From Nemertoderma westbladi (taxonomy: Eukaryota; Xenacoelomorpha; Nemertodermatida; Nemertodermatidae): a DNA stretch of 40,597 nucleotides. The notes under the pieces are model-generated. The model was not told the DNA's origin. It did no database searches and saw nothing but the letters and a program-made list of their open reading frames with translations. The position numbers and the translations under genes are program-made. Positions 36,001 through 40,597 of this stretch are shown here, one piece after another. Within the stretch, counting starts at the first letter, position 1. Every line of letters starts with the position of its first letter. The stretch is from NCBI GenBank assembly GCA_032718475.1, contig JAUCBJ010007973.1, forward strand, positions 1 through 40,597. Reading direction: 5' to 3'.

Positions 36001-39000
36001 GTAACTGTAATTGCGAACTTTGAATACTGTAACTGTAACTGAAACTGTAATTACGAATTTTGAATACTGTAACTGTAACTGAAACTGAAATTAACAAAAT
36101 CCGATTCAGTTCTCAATCACACAATTAACATGAATAAGCATTTAAAACAGCATTGTAATAACGTATAGAGTATAGTTTAATAAATGAATAACAGTGGTTA
36201 CCATAGGTATCATTTTTAAAACATTGTTATAAAAAAAAACCAAAACAATCTCGTTTTTTCCACTTCTGAACAAAACCATAATATTACACAATATAAAATC
36301 AAAGACCCATTGCCCACTTAGCTCAAATGTGATTTATTTGGCGAATCAAGTAGTGGACGAAGATCTACAGTAGCATATAGTCTATGTTTATCTGTCTCAA
36401 CTATTAGACTATTATCAGACCTTATCACCACTTTTGCTTCATATTAAATGTAAATGTTTTAGATAAACAAAGAAAAGTTAGGCCTAATGGTAGAGGGATA
36501 TTAACGGATATATATTTTACATTATTAATTATTAATGTTTTTACCGGTACTATTAATATCACAATCACACTAGAGGCACACTGGAAATTAAATTTTGATC
36601 AAGTTTACCATTATAAATTACAAAATTAAACTTAAAAGTGAAAAGAGCAGCTTATCGAGGTGGGTCTAACCAAAACAATAAATATATGATTACTAAAACA
36701 AATTACGAATTAAGGAAAATGAGCAGGATTCAGAAGCATGGCTTTATAACCAAAACAATAAATGATAACAATAAGTGTACAAGCACTGAAACAAGATGTA
36801 CAGTAAAATGTGGGTGCCTTTAGTGTGATCTTGTGACGTGCCACTTTCATTACATACTATCAGTATATTAGTTACAAAGTATTACCATAGAGTGGGTCCA
36901 ACTTTCCTACAACAACTACCTATTAGCTCTACAAAGAGGACGTTTCGTAATGAACATTATTATTAGCGTATATAACAGTAATATATTAAAGTGCCTCATT
37001 TTTAGTTTCAGATGACTGCTTACTACATGAGATCATATATATTGAATCTATAACTGAAACTGTAACTGAAACTGAAATGCTCAATTTTGTAATACTGAAA
37101 CTGTAACTGTAACTGAAATGTTACACTTTGTAATACTGAAACTGTAACTGTAACTGAAATACAAAACTTTGAATACTGAAACTGTAACTGTAACTGAAAT
37201 GCAAAACTTTGAATACTGAAACTGTAACTGTAACTGAAATTAGTCAAAATTGATTCAGTTCTCAACACTATTGACTAGTATTTCAAACTTCACTATATAT
37301 TATTATTAGTGAAGTCTCCTCCGCTCATTGGAGCAGGTTCGTCTAGTGTTGGTCTTTTTGTAAATTCCAAGAAGACCAAAATCATGACATAATCAACCTT
37401 TATAGCGCGCAAGAAATGTCCGATCTTAAGGGCATACGCTCTAAGGACGGCTTGCTTGAGCACGTGGATGACTTCTGCTACTTGGGATCATGGATCAGAA
37501 AGTCAGAAAGACCTTCGGATAAGTAAGGGGAAGGCATGGGTAGCGTTAAATAGTCTGTCCTGGATTTGGAAGACCCCGAATAAAACGTAACCTAAGGATC
37601 GATTATTTATGGCTGTAGTAGTACCAGTACTCTACGGGAGTCCATGCTGGGCTCTAACTGCTGAGGACACCAAATCTCTGGATGGCACTTTCACAAGAAT
37701 GCTACGTCGGGTTCATTGTGTCTATAGTACAATGCACACATCTCCAACCAGACTCTATACATCATAGGAGGTGTTCCATTAGTCTCCCATAGCTTGTCAC
37801 TTGAACGGAACCACCTCCGCTTTGCTTTCGCCGTGATGACCAGCCAGTGCATAATCTTGTACATTGGCAGCCTCATGGAGTGAATAAGCATGGTGGACAG
37901 CCCATGAATTTCTTGAGACGCATCTTAAAGGACATTTTGTCGACATGCCGGCACAGCATTCTTAATATATATGTAATATATATAATGCAGATACAATGCA
38001 GAATGCCGATCGTAGTAGTATAAAATATTATTACCTTGCAACATCCAGAATTTCCTGCAACTGCTTAGGCCTCTTGAGTTTTAAACGGCCATCTTTAAAC
38101 CCGCCGTATTTCTCAAATATTTGAAACCAACGTGGGTGCTTAACCTAAAATAAAATAATATCAACTGGATATGTTACACAAAAATACACTAAGAGGCCAA
38201 TGTATGTATATTTTAATTTAACACAACAAAATACAACACATAACACAACACAACACACCCAAACACAACACAACACAACACACCACAACACAACACACCC
38301 AAACACAACACAACACAACACACCACAACACAACACACCCAAACACAACACACCACAACACACCCAAACACAACACAACACACCACACCACAACACACCA
38401 CACCATACCACACCACACCACACCACACCACACCACACCACACCACACCACACCACACCACACCACACCACACCACACCACACCACACCACACCACACCA
38501 CACCACACCACACCACACCACACCACAACCACACCACACCACACCACACCACACCACAACACAACACAACTCAACACAACACAACACAACACAACGCAAC
38601 ACACCCAAACACAACACAACACAATATAATACAACACAACACACCACACCAAACCACAACACAACACACCACAACACACCCAAACACAACATACCACACC
38701 ACACCACACCACACCACACCACACCACACCATACCACACCACACCACACCACACCACACCACACCACACCACACCACACCACACCACACCACACCACAAC
38801 ACAACACAACACAACACAACACAACACAACACAACACACCAAACCAAACCAAACCAAACCAAACCACACCACACCACACCACACCACACCACACCACACC
38901 ACACCACACCACACCACACCACACCACACCACACCACACCACACCACACCACACCACACCACACCACACCACACCACACCACACCACACCACACCACACC

Positions 39001-40487
39001 ACACCACACCACACCACACCACACCACAACACTTCACAACACAACACAACACAACACAACACAACACAACACAATATAATACAACACAATACAATACAAC
39101 ACAACCCAACCCAACCTAACCTAACCTAACCTAACCTAACCCACCCCAACCCAACCCAACCCAACCCAACCCAACCCAACCCAACCTAACCTAACCTAAC
39201 CCAACCCAACCCAACCCAACCCAACCCAACCCAACCCAACCCAACCCACCCCAACCCAACCCAACCCAACCCAACCCAACCCAACCCAACCCAACCCAAC
39301 CCAACCCAACCCAACCCAACCCAACCCAACCCAACCCAACCCAACCCAACCCAACCCAACCCAACCCAACCCAACCCAACCCAACCCAACCCAACCCAAC
39401 CCAACCCAACCCAACCCAACCCAACCCAACCCAACCCAACCCAACCCAACACAACACAACACAACACAACACAACACAACACACCTCCATCTTCATCTTC
39501 TGTTTGGGTTGTCTGTCGCCGTGTCTGATCACGGCGATGACGCATCGCAACTCCATCATGGGGCCGGCCGTTGTCGGGACAACAGGAATCTCTTCCTCCA
39601 TAACGGAAAAGGACAGCGGAATCGAGAAATCCGGAGCCAAAGTCCTAAACGTTAAATATCAGATTAATATCCCGTGGAAATCTAATTCAAATCAAGTAAA
39701 CATTGTTTCTATTTATTAATACTTACTGAATTTTAAATTAGCGTGTTACTAAACATCGTCTTGGCCAAGCAAATTATGTCCACGTAACTTATTATCCGAA
39801 TTTTGTGAGGAATGAGTCAGAAATTTAAAAGGGCTAGCCCCCTCCCACACAGACCCACTCCCTAGTACTACAGTGTACGAATATAGCTAAAAGCTAGAGA
39901 AAGTATTACATAACATACAACAATGAAGGACCTGTATAATAATAAGTACCTGAGTATAATGCTACTGAGGACCTTGGCGCAGTCATCGTAATATTTCGGA
40001 GAGTTTTTTACGAAACTAAATCCGTTCACGTCGCAGACATAAGACTTCCCGTTGGCTCGAAGCAAATCGAAACCACAAACCATTTGCTATGATGAATAAG
40101 TTAGGAATAATAATTAGCGTCGCACCATTAGAGGAGACAGTGGAGGGTTACTAAACCACCCCCCATCAAATTTGACCCCCACCCATGGGAGTACTGTTTA
40201 CTGTTTCACTAACTGTAACTGTGTTCAGTAACTTACTGTTTTGGTTAGAATAGCCTGCAAGCTGCAACCACATCATGTTCCTTTCCCTTAATTTACAGTG
40301 AACCCTTGTTCGCCCATCAGTAATATGCGAATTTCATACAAAAATTGAAGTTGTATATAAATGCAATTAATACAAATAATTAGCTGATAACAACCCTACC
40401 TGAAACGCCGTGCAAACTTTCCTGGCTATCATTTTTTCTTCCGAAGTCAGAATTACCGGGTATCGAACCTCCTTGCCTTCGTTGTCC
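8738..40487 (-). CDS. PPIP5K: PPIP5K/VIP1 inositol pyrophosphate kinase-phosphatase, 17 exons, 5' end outside window
   Basis: Diphosphoinositol pentakisphosphate kinase: the ATP-grasp domain phosphorylates InsP6/5-InsP7 at position 1 and the histidine-acid-phosphatase-like domain removes that phosphate; it acts in the cytosol. Exons, 5' to 3': 40487-40400, 40086-39950, 39644-39485, 38144-38035, 35848-35722, 35217-35063, 34714-34570, 34381-34199, 29786-29636, 29213-28987, 26536-26294, 25719-25495, 20011-18890, 13839-13476, 11610-11485, 9834-9690, 9041-8738. All junctions have AG/GT and phases match, giving 1,336 codons plus TGA. Family signatures seen: [11 protein letters not shown] and [14 protein letters not shown] (end of kinase), [14 protein letters not shown] (phosphatase), [72 protein letters not shown]. 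The first 12 exons are secure. Exons 13-17 (Ser/Thr-rich tail) rest on phase and short motifs. The N-terminus and most of the kinase domain are missing only because the window ends. Confidence 0.93.
9440..9590. other. GC-richer intronic patch, unrecognised
   Basis: Part of the intron between exons 16 and 17 (9689-9042). The stretch is richer in GC than its surroundings. On the minus strand it reads as a short open segment, which could be a retroelement remnant. No family is recognised. Confidence 0.2.
9690..9834 (-). CDS. PPIP5K: PPIP5K exon 16 in window (LETLHN tail motif)
   Basis: The acceptor is TTATTTTAG at 9835. The first two bases complete a Val codon. Residues 1189-1235 include [20 protein letters not shown], which matches the conserved near-C-terminal block of animal PPIP5Ks (LETLHN...DEFL in the vertebrate proteins, as I remember them). 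The donor is CCAAG|GTCCGT, phase 2; this is the only one of two candidate donors that keeps frame with the next exon. Confidence 0.85.
10560..10960 (-). pseudogene. Probable BEL/Pao-type integrase remnant
   Basis: Lies in the intron between exons 15 and 16 (11484-9835). The minus-strand frame from about 10932 contains [22 protein letters not shown] and AWRM in order. This resembles the integrase region of BEL/Pao retrotransposons, where a W-F-PP-A-APHMGGAWERM pattern is typical; the GG and PP are altered here. After an in-frame stop the same frame continues with [11 protein letters not shown], resembling the EVE-INSRPLT block that follows. It is a broken fragment. Judged by pattern memory only. 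Confidence 0.45.
10988..11484. other. Intronic DNA without recognised features
   Basis: The donor-proximal part of the intron between exons 15 and 16. It contains GCGCGC-rich words near 11230-11250 but no open frame or repeat I can assign. Confidence 0.3.
11485..11610 (-). CDS. PPIP5K: PPIP5K exon 15 in window (SAPNL tail motif)
   Basis: The acceptor is ATTTACAG at 11611. The first two bases complete a Val codon. Residues 1147-1187 include [18 protein letters not shown], matching the SSSAPNL-DYA block of the animal PPIP5K tail. The donor is GGGG|GTAAGT, a strong consensus, phase 1, which fits exon 16. Confidence 0.88.
11651..12616. mobile_element. Fold-back element with CACCAAAAACAATTATTCAA-like arms
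   Basis: The outer ends are inverted and diverged: AATGTTTAATGGCTACCAATT at about 11663-11683 against the reverse complement of AATTAGTGGCGATGTTTAATA at about 12583-12603. The inner left arm (about 11690-12050) is a degenerate array of CCAAAACAAATACATT and CACCAAAACCAATTATTCAA-like units. The inner right arm (about 12290-12550) is the same sequence inverted (GGGGGATGAATAATTGTTTTT units). Open frames through it (FIPQKQL or YLFWGKM repeats) are repeat artefacts. It sits in the intron between exons 14 and 15. Confidence 0.65.
12617..13475. other. Intronic, very AT-rich
   Basis: The start of the intron after exon 14. Short AATTAAAACAAGCATG duplicates lie near 12820-12850. No gene, RNA or element is recognised. 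Confidence 0.4.
13476..13839 (-). CDS. PPIP5K: PPIP5K exon 14 in window (Arg/Ser/Pro-rich tail)
   Basis: The acceptor is CCCCTCCAG at 13840, phase 0. Residues 1025-1145 start [20 protein letters not shown] and include three tandem RVVGTPS heptapeptides. The exon is strikingly GC- and CpG-rich compared with the flanking introns. The proposed donor is TCCG|GTAAAC (phase 1); an alternative at GTCGGT about 30 bases further on has the same phase. The frame remains open to a TGA at 13405, so this could also be a terminal exon in some transcripts. No conserved PPIP5K motif is seen here, so assignment rests on strand, phase and position. Confidence 0.65.
13840..14486. other. Intronic DNA
   Basis: Part of the long intron 18889-13840. 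AT-rich. A purine-poor stretch with GATTGAATTGAAT words lies at about 14160-14200. Nothing is supported as a gene. Confidence 0.4.
14487..14909. mobile_element. MITE with CRE-like TGACGTCA in both arms
   Basis: TCGGCTGTGATTGGCT at 14487 mirrors AGCCAACCACAGCCGA ending at 14909. Slightly inside, both arms carry GATCTGACGTCACAA (about 14510-14525 and, inverted, about 14867-14881). A second inner inverted pair is ACTTCATTAAGTTTGGTG and CACCCAACTTAATGAAGT (about 14570-14630). No coding capacity. TGACGTCA is the consensus CREB/ATF site, so each copy imports two such sites into the intron. Confidence 0.7.
14910..16512. other. Intronic, AT-rich, no feature recognised
   Basis: Part of the intron between exons 13 and 14. 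Another TGACGTCA lies at about 15557. No credible open frame on either strand, and no conserved PPIP5K block that would fill the gap in the expected protein. Confidence 0.4.
16513..17744. mobile_element. 1.23-kb inverted-repeat element with ACAAATTTGTGT palindromes
   Basis: The terminal repeats are TAACACTTAAACTGGT (16513-16528) and its exact reverse complement (17729-17744). The left subterminal region has three copies of an ACACAAATATGTGTTT-type palindrome, each next to a GACTTGGTA or GAGTTGGTA word. The right subterminal region has two in mirrored order. The interior (about 16750-17550) is non-coding. No clean target duplication is visible. Confidence 0.7.
17745..18160. other. Intronic DNA
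   Basis: AT-rich to about 18040, then more GC-rich. A minus-strand frame of 60 codons at 18022-18204 has no recognisable protein and overlaps the RNA-like segment that follows. Confidence 0.35.
18161..18440 (+). repeat. Possible SINE or small-RNA-derived segment
   Basis: GAGCTTTGGCGCAGTGG at 18161-18177 contains TGGCGCAGTGG, a perfect match to the pol III A-box pattern TRGCNNAGYGG. It also resembles the 5' end of U4 snRNA. No good B-box or U4 stem follows, so neither a tRNA nor a U4 gene can be called. The following about 260 bases are GC-richer than the flanks, consistent with a tRNA-headed SINE body. Confidence 0.25.
18441..18889. other. Intronic DNA adjacent to exon 13
   Basis: AT-rich sequence following the exon 13 donor on the minus strand. 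TAACATA and AAGCTAACAGTAAGTTAGCTT (a short palindrome) lie near 18660-18700. No gene. Confidence 0.35.
18890..20011 (-). CDS. PPIP5K: PPIP5K exon 13 in window (1,122-nt low-complexity tail exon)
   Basis: The acceptor is TTTTTTTGTAG at 20012, phase 0, following exon 12. The donor is CCCAG|GTTGGT, phase 0, fitting exon 14. Residues 651-1024: Thr-rich runs at about 655-690; then about ten degenerate repeats of a C-x-QTET-type unit (for example [36 protein letters not shown]) at about 795-900; then a basic Ser/Arg/Gln-rich segment with [13 protein letters not shown] and [10 protein letters not shown]. No known domain. It is far longer than typical internal exons and shows no clear counterpart in vertebrate PPIP5Ks. 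The length is a multiple of three and the frame is fully open, so it is very probably coding. Confidence 0.75.
20088..25505. repeat. 5.4-kb array of a 21-bp unit filling the exon 12/13 intron
   Basis: The consensus unit on the plus strand is CACCTTCAACCCCTAGGAAC plus T. About 250 units run head to tail, most exactly 21 bp, with 20-24-bp variants (CAACAACTCC, GGATTCACC, CATTCAAC). On the transcribed (minus) strand the unit contains GGTTGAAGGTGAGTTCCTAG, a near-perfect 5' splice site AAG|GTGAGT. The right end of the array is the exon 12 donor itself and overlaps its last about 10 coding bases. A higher-order period of about 0.92 kb is visible (22.3-23.2 against 23.2-24.2 kb). Because 21 is a multiple of three, long spurious open frames appear on both strands. 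Confidence 0.95.
25495..25719 (-). CDS. PPIP5K: PPIP5K exon 12 in window (end of phosphatase domain)
   Basis: The acceptor is CTCCTACAG at 25720, phase 0. Residues 576-650 contain [27 protein letters not shown] and [10 protein letters not shown], conserved C-terminal blocks of the phosphatase-like domain. The donor is TTGAAG|GTGAGT at 25494. The last three codons (Gly-Leu-Lys) are made of the same sequence as the 21-bp intronic repeat. Reading through the first repeat unit would meet an in-frame TAG at the fourth codon. Confidence 0.95.
25720..26293. other. Intron between exons 11 and 12
   Basis: 574 bases, strongly AT-rich, bounded by GAT|GTGAGT and CTACAG|CCG. Nothing else is recognised. 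Confidence 0.7.
26294..26536 (-). CDS. PPIP5K: PPIP5K exon 11 in window
   Basis: The acceptor is TTTTGCAG at 26537 and the donor GAT|GTGAGT at 26293; both boundaries are phase 0. Residues 495-575 begin [20 protein letters not shown] and contain RSDLQRNL and [20 protein letters not shown]. The [15 protein letters not shown] block is one of the most conserved parts of the family's phosphatase domain. Confidence 0.97.
26861..28846. repeat. 2.0-kb array of an 18-bp G-rich unit
   Basis: The unit is GGGTGATTGGGTGCCGGA, about 110 copies, with variants GGACGG, GACGGACGG, CCAAAGG and GGGAGATTGGG. Several copies are shortened by one base (GTGCCGGGGGTGATTGG), which shifts frame. Two neighbouring units give GGG-N5-GGG-N7-GGG-N5-GGG, a G-quadruplex pattern, on the plus strand, which is the template strand of PPIP5K. 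It fills about 80% of the intron between exons 10 and 11 (28986-26537). Long open frames on both strands (GDWVPE; APNHPP, HPITLR, TQSPSG) are artefacts of the 18-bp period. Confidence 0.95.
28987..29213 (-). CDS. PPIP5K: PPIP5K exon 10 in window
   Basis: The acceptor is ATTTTTAG at 29214; two bases complete an Asp codon. Residues 420-494 include [36 protein letters not shown] and ANIVIPQ. The donor is CCCCAG|GTAGGT, phase 0. A close match to the vertebrate proteins across its length. Confidence 0.97.
29498..29612. mobile_element. Diverged copy of the 8141-8277 palindromic MITE
   Basis: Shares TTCTGATCCTCG, ACGTTCGTTCGTGT, ACAAA-CCAC and CGGATC-TTACAC words in the same order with the copy at 8141-8277. 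It lies in the intron between exons 9 and 10, 24 bases from the exon 9 donor. Confidence 0.6.
29636..29786 (-). CDS. PPIP5K: PPIP5K exon 9 in window
   Basis: The acceptor is ATGTTACAG at 29787, phase 0; the donor is CAAAG|GTGAGA, phase 1. Residues 369-418 start [20 protein letters not shown] and continue into [15 protein letters not shown]. Conserved in position with the LTPSGS...IQSLT segment of vertebrate PPIP5Ks, though divergent in detail. Confidence 0.9.
30211..31233. repeat. 43-bp minisatellite, about 24 copies
   Basis: The unit reads TTAAACCTTTGGTTAATCAT followed by TAAAAACCCATAGTTTAATAG and TA. Variants at two positions (AATCATT or AATCAAT; CCCATAG, CCCACAG, CCCGCAG, CCCCTAG) recur in blocks, suggesting multi-unit duplications. 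Internal TTAAACC / GGTTAA inverted words let each unit fold. Confidence 0.93.
31462..31824 (-). pseudogene. Truncated LINE endonuclease (non-LTR retrotransposon ORF2 start)
   Basis: An open frame of 120 codons contains [37 protein letters not shown] and [12 protein letters not shown]. This is the N-terminal apurinic-endonuclease-like domain of CR1/jockey-type LINE ORF2: the Asn of LNARS and the Glu of SESW are the expected metal or catalytic residues. It stops soon after RYGG, long before the reverse transcriptase, so it is a dead fragment. The GC-rich DNA upstream on this strand (about 31900-32420) may be the element's 5' region. Confidence 0.85.
31900..32420. other. GC-rich block inside the 4-kb element
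   Basis: Much richer in GC than the surroundings, with short GCAGTCTAG repeats near 32066-32090. Lies immediately upstream of the LINE fragment on the minus strand, consistent with a LINE 5' untranslated/promoter region. The plus-strand frame at 32146-32406 has no recognisable product. Confidence 0.35.
32636..33590. repeat. 40-bp minisatellite, about 24 copies
   Basis: The unit is AAAACCGTGGTACTATGATA then AACTGGCAGTTATATATTGT. Variants include TATGTTAAAC, TATGACAAAC and an insertion GTATCGTGGTAGTGG that itself recurs in a few units. Degenerating copies continue to about 33760. Confidence 0.93.
34199..34381 (-). CDS. PPIP5K: PPIP5K exon 8 in window
   Basis: The acceptor is GCTATTCAG at 34382 and the donor GAGTCG|GTTAGT at 34198; both phase 0. 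Residues 308-368: [20 protein letters not shown], then [13 protein letters not shown]. Near-identical to the vertebrate block at its start. Confidence 0.97.
34570..34714 (-). CDS. PPIP5K: PPIP5K exon 7 in window ([13 protein letters not shown])
   Basis: The acceptor is ATTACAG at 34715; the first base completes an Arg codon. Residues 260-307: [17 protein letters not shown], then [18 protein letters not shown] and QMTAAAFAK. The [15 protein letters not shown] block is part of the phosphatase active-site region of the family. The donor is GCCAAG|GTAATC, phase 0. Confidence 0.97.
34715..35062. other. Intron between exons 6 and 7
   Basis: 348 bases bounded by TTCCG|GTTAGT and TTACAG. Purine-rich GGAGGTGGAGGGGG on the minus strand near 34980-34995. 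No other feature. Confidence 0.6.
35063..35217 (-). CDS. PPIP5K: PPIP5K exon 6 in window
   Basis: The acceptor is TACTTTTAG at 35218, phase 0. Residues 208-258 begin [20 protein letters not shown] and end [19 protein letters not shown], then [18 protein letters not shown] is a strongly conserved family block. The donor TTCCG|GTTAGT splits an Arg codon after two bases. Confidence 0.96.
35350..35721 (-). repeat. 38-bp array starting at the exon 5 splice donor
   Basis: About nine to ten units. On the transcribed strand each reads GAGTTAGGCATTCAATTCC, then TTCCCTTTTTAGGTACGGT. The first copy is the intron's own start: AAG|GTGTGTTAGGCATTCAATTC. Each unit therefore contains a pyrimidine tract with TTTTTAG|GTACG followed by G|GTGAGT, i.e. 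an acceptor-like and a donor-like sequence five bases apart. The array is about three quarters of the 504-base intron. Confidence 0.93.
35722..35848 (-). CDS. PPIP5K: PPIP5K exon 5 in window
   Basis: The acceptor is GTATTATAG at 35849; the first base completes an Arg codon. Residues 166-207: [15 protein letters not shown], then [20 protein letters not shown] and Lys. [17 protein letters not shown] is a hallmark of the family. The donor CGCAAG|GTGTGT is the first unit of the 38-bp array. Confidence 0.96.
35912..37270. mobile_element. hAT-type non-autonomous element with perfect 8-bp target duplication
   Basis: The inverted ends are TAGTGTTGAGAACTG (35912-35926) and CAGTTCTCAACACTA (37256-37270). 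TTGACTAG directly flanks both sides (35904-35911 and 37271-37278), a perfect 8-bp duplication, which fits hAT. Both subterminal regions carry arrays of ACTGTAACTGTAACTGAAA-like units (about 35920-36090 and 37040-37245). The interior has no transposase. The intact duplication suggests a fairly recent insertion into the intron between exons 4 and 5. Confidence 0.9.
37316..37915 (+). pseudogene. Decayed LINE reverse-transcriptase C-terminal region
   Basis: With frameshifts and stops, the plus strand reads [65 protein letters not shown] and, further on, [10 protein letters not shown]. This is the order of blocks downstream of the catalytic YxDD region in many animal LINE ORF2 proteins ([35 protein letters not shown]). 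It is broken and incomplete. It lies just outside the hAT element in the same intron. Confidence 0.8.
38035..38144 (-). CDS. PPIP5K: PPIP5K exon 4 in window
   Basis: The acceptor is ATTTTAG at 38145, phase 0. Residues 129-164: [16 protein letters not shown], then [16 protein letters not shown]. The donor GCAAG|GTAATA splits an Arg codon after two bases. Matches the V-H--FF-LFEK...LKLKKPKQLQEVLDIAR block of the family. Confidence 0.95.
38221..39484. repeat. 1.26-kb pentamer satellite starting at the exon 3 donor
   Basis: Blocks of five-base units differing by single changes: ACAAC, ACACC, CCAAC, and short AAACC, CTAAC and ATAAT blocks, on the plus strand. It fills all but about 80 bases of the intron between exons 3 and 4 (39484-38145). 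On the transcribed strand the array begins at the intron's first bases: GAG|GTGTGTTGTGTTGTG. Large open frames in all directions ([19 protein letters not shown]) are artefacts. Confidence 0.95.
39485..39644 (-). CDS. PPIP5K: PPIP5K exon 3 in window (phosphatase RHGDRQP motif)
   Basis: The acceptor is AACGTTTAG at 39645; the first base completes an Arg codon. Residues 76-128: linker [12 protein letters not shown], then [18 protein letters not shown], then [19 protein letters not shown]. RHGxRxP (residues 115-121) is the histidine acid phosphatase signature. The fifth position is Gln where the vertebrate enzymes have Thr, as I remember them. The donor is ATGGAG|GTGTGT, phase 0. Confidence 0.98.
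39645..39949. other. Intron between exons 2 and 3
   Basis: 305 bases, AT-rich, bounded by CTCAG|GTACTT and GTTTAG. No other feature. Confidence 0.7.
39950..40086 (-). CDS. PPIP5K: PPIP5K exon 2 in window (end of ATP-grasp kinase domain)
   Basis: The acceptor is CATCATAG at 40087, phase 0. Residues 30-74 read [13 protein letters not shown], then [14 protein letters not shown], then [26 protein letters not shown] carries the Asp and Asn that bind metal and ATP in the ATP-grasp kinase of this family. The donor CTCAG|GTACTT splits an Arg codon. Confidence 0.98.
40087..40399. other. Intron between exons 1 and 2 in window
   Basis: 313 bases, AT-rich, with ACTGTTTCACTAACTGTAACTGTG near 40196-40222, similar to the hAT-associated ACTGTAACTG words. 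No gene. Confidence 0.6.
40400..40487 (-). CDS. PPIP5K: PPIP5K exon 1 in window (kinase domain, internal)
   Basis: The acceptor is TTCTTCCAG at 40488; the first base completes a codon from an exon outside the window. Residues 1-29: [17 protein letters not shown], then [12 protein letters not shown]. Matches the [10 protein letters not shown]...EK-IA-KVC-AF block of the kinase. The donor is TTTCAG|GTAGGG, phase 0. Confidence 0.96.
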
Positions 40488-40597
40488 CTGGAAGAATGGA
40501 TGAAGAGAAATTAAAACCATGATGAAATTATTTATTACATTATTTATTATATTTACAATTAAATATTTCTAGTGATATAATGAATACGGTTAACAAC

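Noticed and set aside
37691-37891. 66-codon minus-strand frame
   Set aside because: Antisense shadow of the plus-strand LINE reverse-transcriptase remnant.
39110-39200. CCTAA-type pentamers resembling the insect telomere repeat
   Set aside because: Only short blocks within a series of related pentamers (CCAAC, ACAAC); no telomere context.
38145-39640. Several large His/Thr-Pro, Cys-Val or Trp-Val-Gly-Leu frames
   Set aside because: Five-base satellite read in all frames; the only coding part is exon 3 at its right end.

Overview
This is a eukaryotic, metazoan window: AT-rich, intron-rich, and packed with tandem repeats and non-autonomous transposons. I cannot name the species. Gene structure, LINE types and repeat style fit an invertebrate bilaterian. 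No rRNA, convincing tRNA, operon or CRISPR array was found.

One gene dominates. From about 40.5 kb down to 8.7 kb the minus strand carries 17 exons of a diphosphoinositol pentakisphosphate kinase (PPIP5K/VIP1 family, the bifunctional kinase/phosphatase that makes and removes inositol pyrophosphates). The 5' part of the gene, including most of the ATP-grasp kinase domain, lies beyond the right edge. The exons in the window join with consistent splice phases into 1,336 codons and a stop. In order they give the end of the kinase domain, the histidine-acid-phosphatase-like domain (RHGDRQP motif), and a long low-complexity, mostly lineage-specific tail. Two short pieces of that tail are still recognisable (SAPNL and LETLHN motifs).

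Downstream of PPIP5K, on the same strand, is an unrecognised 414-residue reading frame (5020-3776) with a CX2CX7CX2C metal-knuckle-like motif.

Nearly all the remaining DNA is repeats. Tandem arrays: a 21-bp unit filling the 5.4-kb intron at 20.1-25.5 kb; an 18-bp G-rich array at 26.9-28.8 kb; 43-bp and 40-bp arrays at 30.2-31.2 and 32.6-33.6 kb; a 38-bp array at 35.35-35.72 kb; and pentamer satellites at 38.2-39.5 kb. Terminal-inverted-repeat or fold-back elements: 3-114, 1749-3612, 6606-6962, 8141-8277, 11651-12616, 14487-14909, 16513-17744, 29983-34003 and 35912-37270. Decayed retroelements: a LINE endonuclease piece at 31.5-31.8 kb, a LINE reverse-transcriptase tail at 37.3-37.9 kb, and a probable BEL/Pao integrase piece at 10.6-10.9 kb.

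The most unusual pattern is that three intronic tandem arrays (starting at 25495, 35721 and 39484, reading leftwards along the transcript) begin exactly at a PPIP5K exon's 5' splice site. In two of them every unit re-creates a splice-donor-like sequence (GTGAGT); one also carries a pyrimidine tract plus AG/GT, like a recursive splice site. These look like arrays grown out of splice donors and would present the spliceosome with many decoy sites.
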